Below, piece after piece: positions 26,914-35,571 of a stretch of 53,964 nt of DNA. Source of the stretch: Candidatus Saccharimonadia bacterium (lineage in GTDB: Bacteria > Patescibacteriota > Saccharimonadia > Saccharimonadales > Saccharimonadaceae); NCBI GenBank assembly GCA_023257815.1, contig JALRBJ010000003.1:1-53964 (forward strand), written 5' to 3'. Position numbers and translations under genes: made by a program. How positions within the stretch are numbered: the stretch's first letter is position 1; each line of letters starts with the position of its first letter. The notes under the pieces were generated by a model. That model was not told where the DNA came from. It saw only the letters and a list, made by a program, of their open reading frames with translations, and did not search any database.

Positions 26914-28883
26914 GTCAACTTGTAGATTTTTTCATTGGGCGATTATCGCCGGAGTATATTCCAACCGAACCTATTACACTTGCAGCGGCCATTGGCCTGC
27001 CAATTATAGCGCTCGTAGTTGTAGGCTTTATAACGTACACCAAGCGTTGGAAATGGCTGTGGCAAAACTGGCTCACCTCAGTTGATGCTAAAAAAATAGG
27101 TACTATGTACATGATAGTTGCTGTGCTAATGATGTTGCGTGGCGTTTCCGATGCGCTAATGATGCGACTGCAGACCGCAGTAGCAGTAAATGGTGCATCT
27201 GGACCGTTTACATCCGATACATTTCAGCAAGTCTTTACAGCACATGGGACAATTATGATATTTTTCGTGGCAATGGGGCTACTGTTTGGACTGGTTAACT
27301 GGATTTTACCTCTTATATTGGGGGCGCGTGATATGGCCTTTCCAGTTATGAATTCCATCAGTCTATGGCTATTCGTAGCCGGCATGATGCTTATCAATAT
27401 GTCACTCGTGTACGGAGGTTTTTCAAATGGTGGTTGGCTTGGGTATCCACCTTTGACCGAACTTGAATATAATCCTGGGCCTGGCGTTGATTATTGGATA
27501 TGGTCGTTGCAGATTGCGGGCATAGGTAGTTTGCTATCGGGTATCAACTTCTTCACAACGATTATTAAACAGCGTGCTCCAGGCATGACACTATGGAAAA
27601 TGCCTATCTTTTCGTGGAGCGTACTTGTAACTAGCGTGTTGATTATGCTGGCATTTCCTATTCTTACGGTCACATTGGCGCTGCTTGGGCTTGATCGGAC
27701 ACTTGGTATGCACTTCTTTACATCTGATACGGGAGGCAACCCAATGCTGTACATCAATCTCATATGGGCATGGGGACATCCAGAGGTGTATATATTAGTC
27801 TTACCAGCCTTTGGTGTGTTCTCTGAAGTTGTTGCTACCTACAGTAAAAAGATGTTATTTGGATATCGAACGATGGTGTGGGCATTAGTGGCCATTATGT
27901 TCTTGTCGTTTATTGTATGGCAACACCACTTCTTTACCATGGGGGCTGGTGCGAATGTGAATGCGTTCTTTGGCATAATGACGATGGTGATAGCTATTCC
28001 CACAGGAGTCAAGATATTTAATTGGTTGTTTACAATGTACCGTGGTCGTATTACATTCAGTGCTCCTATGATGTGGTTTATGGCATTTGTGGTTACATTT
28101 ACGATTGGTGGTGTGAGCGGTGTGCTTATGGCTGTACCGGCTCTTGACTTTCAGGTTCATAATAGTATGTTCCTTGTTGCGCACTTCCATAATGTGATTA
28201 TTGGCGGTGTTATATTTGGCTTTTTTGCCGGCATCACCCACTGGTTTCCTAAGATATTTGGCTATAAACTACACGATACGTTAGGCATATGGTCGGCCGT
28301 CCTGTGGCAGGTAGGCTTTATAGTAGCTTTTATACCACTCTATATTCTAGGTTTGATGGGTGCCGTCAGGCGGCTTGATAGTTACAGTGACCCAACATGG
28401 CAGCCATTATTTATAACTTCTGCCGTAGGAGTGCTCATCATTTGCACTGGTATTGCCGTGCTACTCCTGCAGCTCGGATACAGTTTCTTGAAGCGTAAAG
28501 AGCTAAAAGACACCACTGGTGATCCATGGGACGGCAGAACGCTTGAGTGGTCGGTACCATCGCCGGCACCACATTATAATTTTGCTGTAATTCCAACTGC
28601 TAATCATCGTGATGAGTGGTGGTATCGGAAACAACATAAGCTAACAAAGACTCCAAAATCTACATTCAAGGATGTCTGGTTACCACGCAGTAGTGGAACA
28701 GGGATTATTGTAGGAGTTTTGGCTGGGTTGGCCGGATTTAGTATCATCTGGCATTTGTGGTGGCTGCTTGCGATTTGTTTTATATCAGTTATTATCACCG
28801 TAATCCGTCGTACACTAAATGACGATAGTGAGTTTCAAGTTAGTGCTACCGAACTCTTTCATGAAGTAGGAAAGGGGCGATAG
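26910..28883 (+). CDS. cyoB: Cytochrome bo3-type quinol oxidase subunit I
   Basis: 657 residues. Reduces O2 to water and pumps protons. Heme and copper ligands are all present: His in FTAHGTIMIFF (about 111), WGHPEVYI with the cross-linked His-Tyr (about 289/293), WQHHFFTMG (about 338-339) and VAHFHNV (about 424/426). Proton-channel residues are kept: Asp in GARDMAFP, Glu in HPEVY and Lys in PTGVKIFNW. RGVSDALMMR keeps the R71 and D75 of the E. coli quinone site, but H98 is replaced by Thr (TFQQVFTAHG). Closely resembles proteobacterial CyoB throughout, suggesting gene transfer. Confidence 0.98.
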   Translation: MSQLVDFFIGRLSPEYIPTEPITLAAAIGLPIIALVVVGFITYTKRWKWLWQNWLTSVDAKKIGTMYMIVAVLMMLRGVSDALMMRLQTAVAVNGASGPFTSDTFQQVFTAHGTIMIFFVAMGLLFGLVNWILPLILGARDMAFPVMNSISLWLFVAGMMLINMSLVYGGFSNGGWLGYPPLTELEYNPGPGVDYWIWSLQIAGIGSLLSGINFFTTIIKQRAPGMTLWKMPIFSWSVLVTSVLIMLAFPILTVTLALLGLDRTLGMHFFTSDTGGNPMLYINLIWAWGHPEVYILVLPAFGVFSEVVATYSKKMLFGYRTMVWALVAIMFLSFIVWQHHFFTMGAGANVNAFFGIMTMVIAIPTGVKIFNWLFTMYRGRITFSAPMMWFMAFVVTFTIGGVSGVLMAVPALDFQVHNSMFLVAHFHNVIIGGVIFGFFAGITHWFPKIFGYKLHDTLGIWSAVLWQVGFIVAFIPLYILGLMGAVRRLDSYSDPTWQPLFITSAVGVLIICTGIAVLLLQLGYSFLKRKELKDTTGDPWDGRTLEWSVPSPAPHYNFAVIPTANHRDEWWYRKQHKLTKTPKSTFKDVWLPRSSGTGIIVGVLAGLAGFSIIWHLWWLLAICFISVIITVIRRTLNDDSEFQVSATELFHEVGKGR

Positions 28884-28885
28884 TC

Positions 28886-29470
28886 ATGAAGCATTCCGTC
28901 GCTCGTTCACTTGAAAAATACGACAAAGCAGAATTTGGATTTTGGCTTTATCTTCTTACTGATATCATTTTGTTTGCTAGTTTGTTCGCAACCTATATGA
29001 TTCTTCGCGGCAATACTGCTAGTGGTGAGTCGGCCGCTGCGCTTTTTGATCCAAAGTACGCGCTTCTTGAAACAGTACTACTTTTAACGAGTAGCTTTAC
29101 GTGTGGGATTGCTGGTTTAGCTTTACGGTTTAAGCATAAGCGTATGGCTCTTGGATTGTTAGTAACTACGCTGTTACTGGGACTTGCGTTCATTAGCCTT
29201 GAACTTAATGAGTTTGCGACACTTATAAACGAAGGGCAGTCATGGCGTACGAGCGCATTTTTATCTGGATTTTTTACGCTTGTAGGCACCCATGGTTTGC
29301 ATATAATCATTGGATTGATATGGGGCGCAGTGATGTTGGCGTATATTATAAAAACTGGGGTAACTAGTGATTCACTTCGTAAGTTCACTTTATTTTCACT
29401 TTTCTGGCATTTCCTTGATTTAGTCTGGATATTCATCTTTACAATCGTCTATCTGGGGGCGTCATTATGA
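28886..29470 (+). CDS. cyoC: Cytochrome bo3-type quinol oxidase subunit III
   Basis: 194 residues, five hydrophobic helices, matching the short five-helix CyoC. FGFWLYLLTDIILFASLFATY at the start and GTHGLHIIIGLIWG are family signatures. It stabilises subunit I and its proton entry. Two bp after cyoB and overlapping cyoD by four. Confidence 0.95.
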   Translation: MKHSVARSLEKYDKAEFGFWLYLLTDIILFASLFATYMILRGNTASGESAAALFDPKYALLETVLLLTSSFTCGIAGLALRFKHKRMALGLLVTTLLLGLAFISLELNEFATLINEGQSWRTSAFLSGFFTLVGTHGLHIIIGLIWGAVMLAYIIKTGVTSDSLRKFTLFSLFWHFLDLVWIFIFTIVYLGASL

Positions 29471-29835
29471 AAGAAAGTGATTTTAAGCCACTGCTTCGCA
29501 AATACCTTGCGGGGTTTATGGCAGCACTGTTGTTGAGCGTCCTTAGCTATACGTTGATATCAAGCGATATCTTGCCTCATGCAGAAGGCCTAGTGATGGC
29601 AGTTCTTTTACTGCTCGCAGTTGTTCAGTTAGTTATTCAACTTGTTTGCTTCTTGCATCTTGGTATCAAGAATCGGTCGCGCAATCGAACGCTGACTCTT
29701 GCTTTTACAATTGCGATGATGCTTGTGATTGTAATTGGATCACTGTGGATCATGAAAAATCTTGACTATAGAATGGGTATGAGCTCTGAGGCGATGAATG
29801 AATATATGATGAAGCAAAATAAAAAAGGTTTCTAG
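29467..29835 (+). CDS. cyoD: Cytochrome bo3-type quinol oxidase subunit IV
   Basis: 122 residues with three membrane helices. LVIQLVCFLHLGIKNRSRNR matches the QLxxFLHL block of CyoD. Assists CuB/heme insertion into subunit I in E. coli. The C-terminal tail is Met-rich (MGMSSEAMNEYMMK). Confidence 0.9.
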   Translation: MKESDFKPLLRKYLAGFMAALLLSVLSYTLISSDILPHAEGLVMAVLLLLAVVQLVIQLVCFLHLGIKNRSRNRTLTLAFTIAMMLVIVIGSLWIMKNLDYRMGMSSEAMNEYMMKQNKKGF

Positions 29836-29846
29836 GAGGAAATAAG

Positions 29847-30707
29847 ATGTTTGAATATGCAGCACTGTATTATCAATTGACTAAACCTGGTATCATACGC
29901 GGTAATCTTATACACGTCTTAGCCGGAGTGCTATTTGCATCATCAACAGCGATTAGTTGGCCATCTGTCCTGGGCGTTCTTGTTGGCACCTCACTTGTGA
30001 TTGCATCCGCATGCGTTTGCAATAATTACATGGATCGTTCAATGGATGCTCGGATGGCACGTACTAAAAATAGAGCCTCGGTAACTGGTAAAATCCCACT
30101 GATAAATGGCATGGTATTTGCAGTGTTACTGGCACTTGGTGGATGGTATACGCTTTATGCACTGACCAATTGGCTTGTTATGTTAATCGGTTTGGTCGCC
30201 TTTATCTTCTATGTATTTATTTACGGATGGGCGAAGCGCCGAACTGTCCATAGTACTCTCGTTGGTGCTATCCCAGGAGCACTTCCAGCTATGGCTGGAT
30301 ATGTGGCTATAAGTGGCCATCTATCGATAGGTGCATGGCTTATTTTTCTCTTGATATTTACATGGCAGATGCCTCATTTTTATGCAATTTCACTCTTTCG
30401 CCGTAAGGAGTATGCTGCTGCTGCTGTTCCAGTCCTTGGTGTTGTTAAGCCATTTCAGACTGTCAAAAACTACATGCTTCTTTACATCGTGCTTTATGTG
30501 AGTGTAATAGCTGCTATGATCGCTACCGAAACAGCACGTCCTGCCGCTGGGATGCTGCTACTCGCTGGTGCTGCTTACTGGGTGTACGTGTTCATGATGA
30601 CAAAAGGTGATCAAGATAAATGGGCGAAATCGATTTTTGGTGCATCGCTTGTACTGACACTTATTTTGCCGATTGCTGGTCTGCTTAATATGGTAATGAG
30701 TGTATAG
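29847..30707 (+). CDS. cyoE: Heme O synthase (protoheme IX farnesyltransferase)
   Basis: 286 residues, about eight or nine membrane helices. Adds a farnesyl group to protoheme to make heme O for CyoB. The prenyl diphosphate-binding motif is CNNYMDRSMDARMARTKNRA (Asp-rich, about residues 53-72), with GWAKRRTVHST in the second loop. Strong Shine-Dalgarno TAGGAGGAAA. It implies that heme is imported or made elsewhere, since no heme pathway gene is in the window. Confidence 0.95.
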   Translation: MFEYAALYYQLTKPGIIRGNLIHVLAGVLFASSTAISWPSVLGVLVGTSLVIASACVCNNYMDRSMDARMARTKNRASVTGKIPLINGMVFAVLLALGGWYTLYALTNWLVMLIGLVAFIFYVFIYGWAKRRTVHSTLVGAIPGALPAMAGYVAISGHLSIGAWLIFLLIFTWQMPHFYAISLFRRKEYAAAAVPVLGVVKPFQTVKNYMLLYIVLYVSVIAAMIATETARPAAGMLLLAGAAYWVYVFMMTKGDQDKWAKSIFGASLVLTLILPIAGLLNMVMSV

Positions 30708-30742
30708 TAAACTAGAAAGAATATAAGAAGGAATCACAAAAA

Positions 30743-31915
30743 GTGGCAAAAAGTATAAACGTAACAATTGTTGGTGGCGGATTCGGTGGGGTAAAGACAG
30801 CACTTGAGATAGCGGCTGATCGCTCCAATCAAGTAACTCTACTATCTGATAGGTCTGATTTTCAATACTATCCGGCGCTCTTCTCTACCGCGACCGGTCA
30901 TAGCTATCGTCAGTCTTGGGTGCCGCTTGCAACTATTTTTAAGGAATATCCAAACGTCACTATCATCAATGACTCTATTAGTAAGATTGATACCTCTGCC
31001 CACTTGTTAAAAGGCAAAGACTCCTACCATTATGAAACAGCTATCCTGGCGCTTGGCAGTGTAACTACCTACTTTGGTATACAGGGAATCGATACGTTTT
31101 CGTACGGCATTAAGTCGCAAGATGAGATACGAGCCTTACAAAAACACCTATGGAATGAAATGAGTGATGGGCGCGATAGCGAGAAGCATTACGTCATCAT
31201 TGGTGCCGGTCCAACCGGAGTTGAGCTTGCGGGAGCGTTGGGACAGTATATACGGCGCATGCGCAAACACTTTGGCATTACCAAAAAACGTGTAACCATC
31301 AACCTTATTGAAGCAGCTCCAAGGGTATTACCACGCTTGTCCGAAGCTTCAAGCAAGCGAGCCTTACGACGGCTTAGAAAATTGGGTGTTCATGTCGAAT
31401 TAAATAAAAAAGTTGAGCAACAGACTGCATCTGAATTGATCGTTAATGGTAAGCCACTGGCTACCCAAACGGTAGTATGGACGTCGGGAGTTGCGAATGC
31501 GCCTTTTTATAAAGATAATCCTTCGCAGTTCAGCTTCAACGAACGGGGTAAAGTAAATGTTAATGAGTATCTTCAGGCAGCGCCAAATGTATATGTGATT
31601 GGCGACAATGCTAATACCCCTTATGCCGGCCTTGCGCAAACCGCTCTACATGATGCGATTTTTGTTGCAAAACATCTTGGAGGTAGCAATGCAAAATACA
31701 AAGCCGTCCTCCCTCCGAGTGTGGTTCCAATTGGCGAACGGTGGGCGCTATTTGAATGGAGATGGCTTAAATTTGGTGGGCGCATGGGCAGTATTATGCG
31801 GTCACTAGCCGATATGGTTGGATATCACGACATACTACCAATTGGGTGGGCATTCAAGTTCTGGCGCTCACAATCAAAGCAAGAGCTTCGAATACCTGAC
31901 GTATTCGATAAATAA
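30743..31915 (+). CDS. ndh: Type II NADH:quinone oxidoreductase
   Basis: 390 residues, GTG start. Single-subunit flavoenzyme passing electrons from NADH to quinone without pumping. FAD-binding VGGGFGGVKTALEIA at the N-terminus, NADH-binding IGAGPTGVELAGALG (about 153-167) and the late FAD segment VYVIGDNANTPYAGLAQTALHD with the AQxA quinone-site pattern. An amphipathic C-terminus would dock on the membrane. Begins 35 bp after cyoE, so it probably belongs to the cyo transcript; together they make a complete NADH-to-oxygen chain. Confidence 0.92.
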   Translation: MAKSINVTIVGGGFGGVKTALEIAADRSNQVTLLSDRSDFQYYPALFSTATGHSYRQSWVPLATIFKEYPNVTIINDSISKIDTSAHLLKGKDSYHYETAILALGSVTTYFGIQGIDTFSYGIKSQDEIRALQKHLWNEMSDGRDSEKHYVIIGAGPTGVELAGALGQYIRRMRKHFGITKKRVTINLIEAAPRVLPRLSEASSKRALRRLRKLGVHVELNKKVEQQTASELIVNGKPLATQTVVWTSGVANAPFYKDNPSQFSFNERGKVNVNEYLQAAPNVYVIGDNANTPYAGLAQTALHDAIFVAKHLGGSNAKYKAVLPPSVVPIGERWALFEWRWLKFGGRMGSIMRSLADMVGYHDILPIGWAFKFWRSQSKQELRIPDVFDK

Positions 31916-31932
31916 TAGTCTCGTTATTTCAC

Positions 31933-31961
31933 TTTACTAACCTCTATTGACTATGTATAAT
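31933..31961 (+). promoter_or_regulatory. tuf promoter
   Basis: TTTACT (31933-31938), 17 bp, TATAAT (31956-31961). The leader is about 60 nt with AAAGGAG before the ATG. Confidence 0.75.
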
Positions 31962-32030
31962 GGTGCCTATACGCTGCGAGGTCTCTATTGATTGCGCGGC
32001 TAATAACTAACTAAAGGAGATATAACCCTA

Positions 32031-33215
32031 ATGGCCGATTTCGATCGAAGCAAGCCACACGTCAACGTAGGTACTATGGGTCACGTTGACCACGGTAAAA
32101 CAACTCTAACCGCTGCAATCACTCACGTGCTTGCCAAGAAGTTGCCTTCAGATACAAACAAGCCTCGTAACTACGAGGACATCGATAACGCTCCTGAAGA
32201 AAAAGCTCGTGGTATTACCATTGCTTCTTCTCACCAGGAATACGAGTCAGAAAAGCGCCACTACGCTCACGTGGACATGCCAGGACACGCTGACTATGTT
32301 AAGAACATGATCACCGGTGCTGCTCAGATTGACGGCGCTATCTTGGTGGTTGCTGCTAACGATGGTCCTTTGCCACAAACTCGTGAGCACGTTCTGCTTG
32401 CTCACCAGGTAAACGTACCTAAGATCGTTGTATTCCTAAACAAGATGGACCTTGCTGATCCTGAACTAGTTGAACTAGTTGAAATGGATGTTCGTGAGCT
32501 TCTAACTAAGAACGGTTACGACGGTGACAACGCTCCAATCATCAAGGGTTCTGCTACTAAGGCTCTTGAGGGTGATGCAGCTAGTGAAGACGCTATTATG
32601 GAACTTGTTAAGGCACTTGACGACTACGTTGAAGAACCTGTACGTGACCTCGACAAGCCATTCCTTATGCCTATCGAAGACGTATTCTCAATCAAGGGTC
32701 GTGGTACTGTTGCTACTGGTCGTATTGAACAAGGTATCATCAAGCTAAACGACGCTGTTGAAATCGTTGGTATTAAAGATACTCAAACCTCAACTGTTAC
32801 CGGTATTGAAGCCTTCAAAAAGAATCTTGACCAAGGTCAGGCTGGTGACAACGCTGGGTTGCTACTTCGTGGTATTGAACGCGAACAAATTGAACGTGGT
32901 CAGGTGATTGTTAAACCAGGTAGCTTAACTCCACACACTGAATTTGAAGCTGAAGTGTACATCCTTAAAAAAGAAGAAGGTGGTCGTCACACCCCATTTG
33001 CTAAGGGTTACAAGCCACAGTTCTACTTCCGTACAACTGACGTTACTGGTGAAGTTGAACTTCCAGCTGGTAAAGAAATGGTTATGCCAGGTGACACTAT
33101 TACTTTCAACGTGAAGCTACTTGCTCCAATCGCCATGGAACAGGGTCTAAACTTTGCTATCCGTGAAGGTGGTAAGACTGTTGGTGCCGGTGTGGTAACC
33201 AAGATTACTAAGTAG
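32031..33215 (+). CDS. tuf: Elongation factor Tu
   Basis: 394 residues. Delivers aminoacyl-tRNA to the ribosome. P-loop GHVDHGKTT, switch [13 protein letters not shown], switch [14 protein letters not shown] (Met where most bacteria have Cys), NKMD for guanine and GSATKAL. Domains II and III are complete. It has its own promoter and terminator and is separated from fusA by the respiratory cluster, against the usual fusA-tuf adjacency. Confidence 0.99.
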   Translation: MADFDRSKPHVNVGTMGHVDHGKTTLTAAITHVLAKKLPSDTNKPRNYEDIDNAPEEKARGITIASSHQEYESEKRHYAHVDMPGHADYVKNMITGAAQIDGAILVVAANDGPLPQTREHVLLAHQVNVPKIVVFLNKMDLADPELVELVEMDVRELLTKNGYDGDNAPIIKGSATKALEGDAASEDAIMELVKALDDYVEEPVRDLDKPFLMPIEDVFSIKGRGTVATGRIEQGIIKLNDAVEIVGIKDTQTSTVTGIEAFKKNLDQGQAGDNAGLLLRGIEREQIERGQVIVKPGSLTPHTEFEAEVYILKKEEGGRHTPFAKGYKPQFYFRTTDVTGEVELPAGKEMVMPGDTITFNVKLLAPIAMEQGLNFAIREGGKTVGAGVVTKITK

Positions 33216-33238
33216 TTCGATTAAAGAGAACTAGCCGT

Positions 33239-33270
33239 AATACTCCGCCTTTCCCAGGCGGAGTATTATT
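33239..33270 (+). terminator. Intrinsic terminator of tuf
   Basis: AATACTCCGCCT (33239-33250) pairs perfectly with AGGCGGAGTATT (33256-33267) across TTCCC. The T run is short. Confidence 0.85.
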
Positions 33271-33290
33271 TGGATGAAAATTTTTAGATA

Positions 33291-33319
33291 TTGACAAATA
33301 TAATCTAAAGTGCTATAAA
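33291..33319 (+). promoter_or_regulatory. Promoter of the 33330 gene; short or absent leader
   Basis: TTGACA (33291-33296), 17 bp, TATAAA (33314-33319). The ATG at 33330 follows by 10 nt. Confidence 0.75.
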
Positions 33320-33329
33320 TAAGATACAT

Positions 33330-33602
33330 ATGAGTAAACACAGAGCTGAAGGGCTTTCGGGATTTAGTAATGATCCTGACGCATTAACGGATGAGTATAA
33401 GCGTGTAGCTGATGGCCGCGCTCTGGGTACATTACCTGAAATGTCGTGGAGTCAAATGGGAGCCAGGGGAGCACTTGGCATTGCCGGCACTGCACTTTTA
33501 GTGATGTGTCTCAACGTATTGAGTCAAAGTGCAGACGCACAAGAAGAGCCTATCCTACCGCATTCGACTTCTGATACCCAACCAGTTCTTCATGACCGTT
33601 GA
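33330..33602 (+). CDS. Small single-helix membrane protein, unknown function
   Basis: 90 residues. A polar, charged N-terminal half (about 1-45) is followed by one hydrophobic helix (about 46-66, GALGIAGTALLVMCLNVL) and a short acidic tail. There is no signal peptidase-type leader, so it is probably a single-pass protein with the N-terminus inside. Not recognised. Its stop codon overlaps the -35 box of the rpsJ promoter. Confidence 0.6.
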   Translation: MSKHRAEGLSGFSNDPDALTDEYKRVADGRALGTLPEMSWSQMGARGALGIAGTALLVMCLNVLSQSADAQEEPILPHSTSDTQPVLHDR

Positions 33603-33628
33603 CACCGGCCCACTTAAGTTGATATAGT
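33599..33628 (+). promoter_or_regulatory. rpsJ promoter
   Basis: TTGACA (33599-33604), 18 bp, TATAGT (33623-33628). The -35 box includes the TGA stop of the upstream gene. Confidence 0.7.
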
Positions 33629-33646
33629 ACGTAACGTATTATTATC

Positions 33647-33702
33647 GTGTCGAGAACTCGGCCAGACTGAACAAAGCAGATTCGAGCCTGAGGTTACGAC
33701 AC
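33647..33702 (+). promoter_or_regulatory. Structured leader before rpsJ, candidate autoregulatory RNA
   Basis: GTGTCG (33647-33652) pairs with CGACAC (33697-33702). Inside, AACTCGG (33655-33661) can pair with bulges to CCTGAGGTT (33687-33695). The structure lies between the promoter and the TAAGGAG Shine-Dalgarno of S10, where ribosomal protein leaders usually act. Confidence 0.45.
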
Positions 33703-33727
33703 ACAAAGTCCATAAGGAGTATTAATT

Positions 33728-34045
33728 ATGGTAAAAGAAGAAGGGCTGCGAATTCGCATTCGCCTAAAGGCATACGACCACAAAGTAATCGACCAATCAG
33801 CTAAACAGATCATCGATACGGCTGTCCGTACCGGTGCTAGTATTGCTGGCCCTGTACCCCTACCTACTCGTAAGAGTACGTTCACAGTTATTAAGAGCCC
33901 TCACGTTTATAAGACTGGTGGTGAGAGCTTTGAAATGCGTGTACACAAGCGTTTGATTGATATCACTAACGCTACTCCTAAAACGATTGATAGTCTGCAA
34001 AACCTAAGCTTACCAGCTGGTGTTGATGCAGAAATTCGCATGTAG
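33728..34045 (+). CDS. rpsJ: 30S ribosomal protein S10
   Basis: 105 residues. Head protein of the 30S subunit, also the NusE antitermination factor. [19 protein letters not shown] and [20 protein letters not shown] are typical. Normally followed directly by rplC; here 1.5 kb with three other genes intervene and rplC has a separate promoter. Confidence 0.99.
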   Translation: MVKEEGLRIRIRLKAYDHKVIDQSAKQIIDTAVRTGASIAGPVPLPTRKSTFTVIKSPHVYKTGGESFEMRVHKRLIDITNATPKTIDSLQNLSLPAGVDAEIRM

Positions 34046-34068
34046 ATTTGAGATACTCGCTGCAAATA

Positions 34069-34092
34069 AGAAGCTTCCGAATGGAAGCTTCT
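34069..34092. terminator. Hairpin between rpsJ and a convergent gene
   Basis: AGAAGCTTCC (34069-34078) and GGAAGCTTCT (34083-34092) around a GAAT tetraloop. The T-rich tract after it is weak; it probably terminates rpsJ. Confidence 0.6.
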
Positions 34093-34129
34093 ATCGTTTA
34101 TAAACTGATGCGTAGTCAAACTATCGGGG

Positions 34130-34414
34130 CTAATTTGTTCCCTGCATTGATGCATCAATTTCATCGTAGATTGATTGTACGTCTGCTTGTAATTTCATAA
34201 TCCAAACAGCAAACAACACCACCACAGCACCAAGTACAAGCCAATATACTGTTTGGCGTGTGACGCGGAACGTCATAAACGATTGATCCTCGGCTCGCAA
34301 ACCTACGTAAGAACTTGTGTTATTAGAGGCAGAAGCCTTCTTAGTCTTAACCACCTTAGCGGTTGATTTTTTCTTGATTGGAGCTTTTTTGCTCACAGTT
34401 TTTTTAGTAGCCAT
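34130..34414 (-). CDS. Small membrane protein with Lys-rich N-terminus
   Basis: 94 residues from the ATG at 34414; an upstream in-frame GTG at 34429 is rejected because it overlaps the -10 box. The N-terminal 40 residues are Lys/Ala/Ser-rich and histone-tail-like (KKAPIKKKSTAKVVKTKKA). One membrane helix (about 66-84, VYWLVLGAVVVLFAVWIM) and a short acidic helix follow. The basic tail inside the cell could contact nucleic acid or the ribosome. SecE was considered, but its conserved helix pattern is absent. The TATACT box ends 6 nt before the ATG (leaderless). Confidence 0.62.
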   Translation of the reverse strand: MATKKTVSKKAPIKKKSTAKVVKTKKASASNNTSSYVGLRAEDQSFMTFRVTRQTVYWLVLGAVVVLFAVWIMKLQADVQSIYDEIDASMQGTN

Positions 34415-34420
34415 AATTAC

Positions 34421-34453
34421 AGTATACACGCTTGTGCTTAAAACAAGTATAAA
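34421..34453. promoter_or_regulatory. Compact divergent promoter
   Basis: Minus strand TATACT (34426 to 34421) serves the 34130-34414 gene; plus strand TATAAA (34448-34453) lies 5 nt before the ATG at 34459. Both genes share a 44-bp gap and both would be leaderless. Confidence 0.5.
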
Positions 34454-34458
34454 TTACA

Positions 34459-34785
34459 ATGAAAGATAATATGCCAACAAAACCAACAAAAAAAACAGTA
34501 AAACAAGGCAGCTCTAAGAAATTGCATGAGCGAGTATTTGAAAGTGATGGTATTTACTTTTTGAAGCTCGTTCTAGTGTTCTTGCTTGGTACATTTTGGA
34601 TAAAATTTAACGAACCATTTTCGATAGGAATATTTCAATTCACGGCTATTCCGGTTGGGGTGTTTATCGGATTTCTGCTTGTTAGAGCATTTGAAAAGCA
34701 TCAAGCTGACCGCAAGATATGGTACGCGTTACTAGTGGTGATAGGAGTTATAAGCAACTTTCAGGCAGCGGGGATAGTAATTTAG
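34459..34785 (+). CDS. Small membrane protein, unknown function
   Basis: 108 residues. Basic N-terminus (KPTKKTVKQGSSKK), then three hydrophobic segments (about 33-48, 55-76 and 87-105). An in-frame ATG at 34471 is an alternative start. Not recognised. Divergent from the Lys-rich membrane protein; both have basic cytoplasmic N-termini. Confidence 0.6.
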   Translation: MKDNMPTKPTKKTVKQGSSKKLHERVFESDGIYFLKLVLVFLLGTFWIKFNEPFSIGIFQFTAIPVGVFIGFLLVRAFEKHQADRKIWYALLVVIGVISNFQAAGIVI

Positions 34786-34805
34786 CTACGTAGGTTTTGG
34801 GGGAT

Positions 34806-35405
34806 ATGACACAAGGTTACATCAGGCAGATTGGCAGCAGCCGCAAAAATATAACTGGCTTTACTATTGTTGAACTACTAATCGTTATTGTAGTAATAGC
34901 TATCTTGGCTGCAATAGTATTTGTTACATATATTGCTCTGCAAAACAGAGCCGAGAATGCAAATACGCTTTCGGGTGTTGAGCAATTTAGTAAAGCGGTG
35001 CAACTGTACAGAACGAATACAGGGAGTTATCCATTTATCGGCACTTATAGCAGCTTTACGTATGCGTGCGTAGCGGCTGTAGGCGACAGTTGTGGCAGGG
35101 TTGGCGGTGCGAATGATAGCTCGTGCGGAGGTATAGGCACCAGTACGGGTCAAGCTATTCTAGATACGCCTATTCGAACAGTAATTGCCCGAATGCCGAA
35201 TGTCAGTTCACAAGGCATACAATGCGAAAACAAAGTTGTAAAGGGTGCACTTTATTACATTTGGGGTGGTAGCGACCTCAACGGATATTTGTTGTATTAC
35301 CTTAAGGGTGACGTACCCTGCACAACACCAGGAGGCTCAAGTTTAGAGAGCCGGACATACTTCACGTCGGGCGCAACTCGCTGCGTAATTATATACGCGG
35401 GGTAG
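34806..35405 (+). CDS. Type IV pilin-like (pseudopilin) protein
   Basis: 199 residues from the ATG at 34806 with GGGGGA as ribosome site. Leader ending in G, then FTIVELLIVIVVIAILAAIV with Glu at +5. The head domain has at least seven cysteines and is Gly/Ser-rich. Clearly paralogous to the pilin at 1010-1564 in the leader, helix and ALQNRAENANT segment; the head domains differ. Lies between rpsJ and rplC. Confidence 0.85.
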   Translation: MTQGYIRQIGSSRKNITGFTIVELLIVIVVIAILAAIVFVTYIALQNRAENANTLSGVEQFSKAVQLYRTNTGSYPFIGTYSSFTYACVAAVGDSCGRVGGANDSSCGGIGTSTGQAILDTPIRTVIARMPNVSSQGIQCENKVVKGALYYIWGGSDLNGYLLYYLKGDVPCTTPGGSSLESRTYFTSGATRCVIIYAG

Positions 35406-35411
35406 ACCCTC

Positions 35412-35441
35412 TTGACACTAGGGGTGACTATCTGTTACAAT
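35412..35441 (+). promoter_or_regulatory. Promoter of the rplC-rplO operon
   Basis: TTGACA (35412-35417), 18 bp, TACAAT (35436-35441). It gives a leader of about 120 nt. Confidence 0.75.
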
Positions 35442-35474
35442 TAGATGGTAACTTTATTACGTAATAATAACTCG

Positions 35475-35548
35475 TTCTTGGTGAATGAGCAGGTCTACCT
35501 AGGCTAAACAACATGTTTATAGAGGTAGAAACCGCTTGCCACCAAGAA
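35475..35548 (+). promoter_or_regulatory. Structured leader before rplC, candidate ribosomal-protein autoregulatory RNA
   Basis: Two nested stems: outer TTCTTGGTG (35475-35483) with CACCAAGAA (35540-35548), 9 bp; inner TCTACCT (35494-35500) with AGGTAGA (35523-35529), 7 bp. TTTTAAG follows the outer stem and the Shine-Dalgarno (AGAAGG) comes 15 nt later. The position fits S10-operon feedback control (by L4 in E. coli), but the fold is not one recognised here. Confidence 0.6.
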
Positions 35549-35571
35549 TTTTAAGTGGGAGAAAAGAAGGC

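Noticed and set aside
34130-34414. SecE
   Set aside because: Small, basic and single-helix, but the SecE signature before and within the helix is not present.
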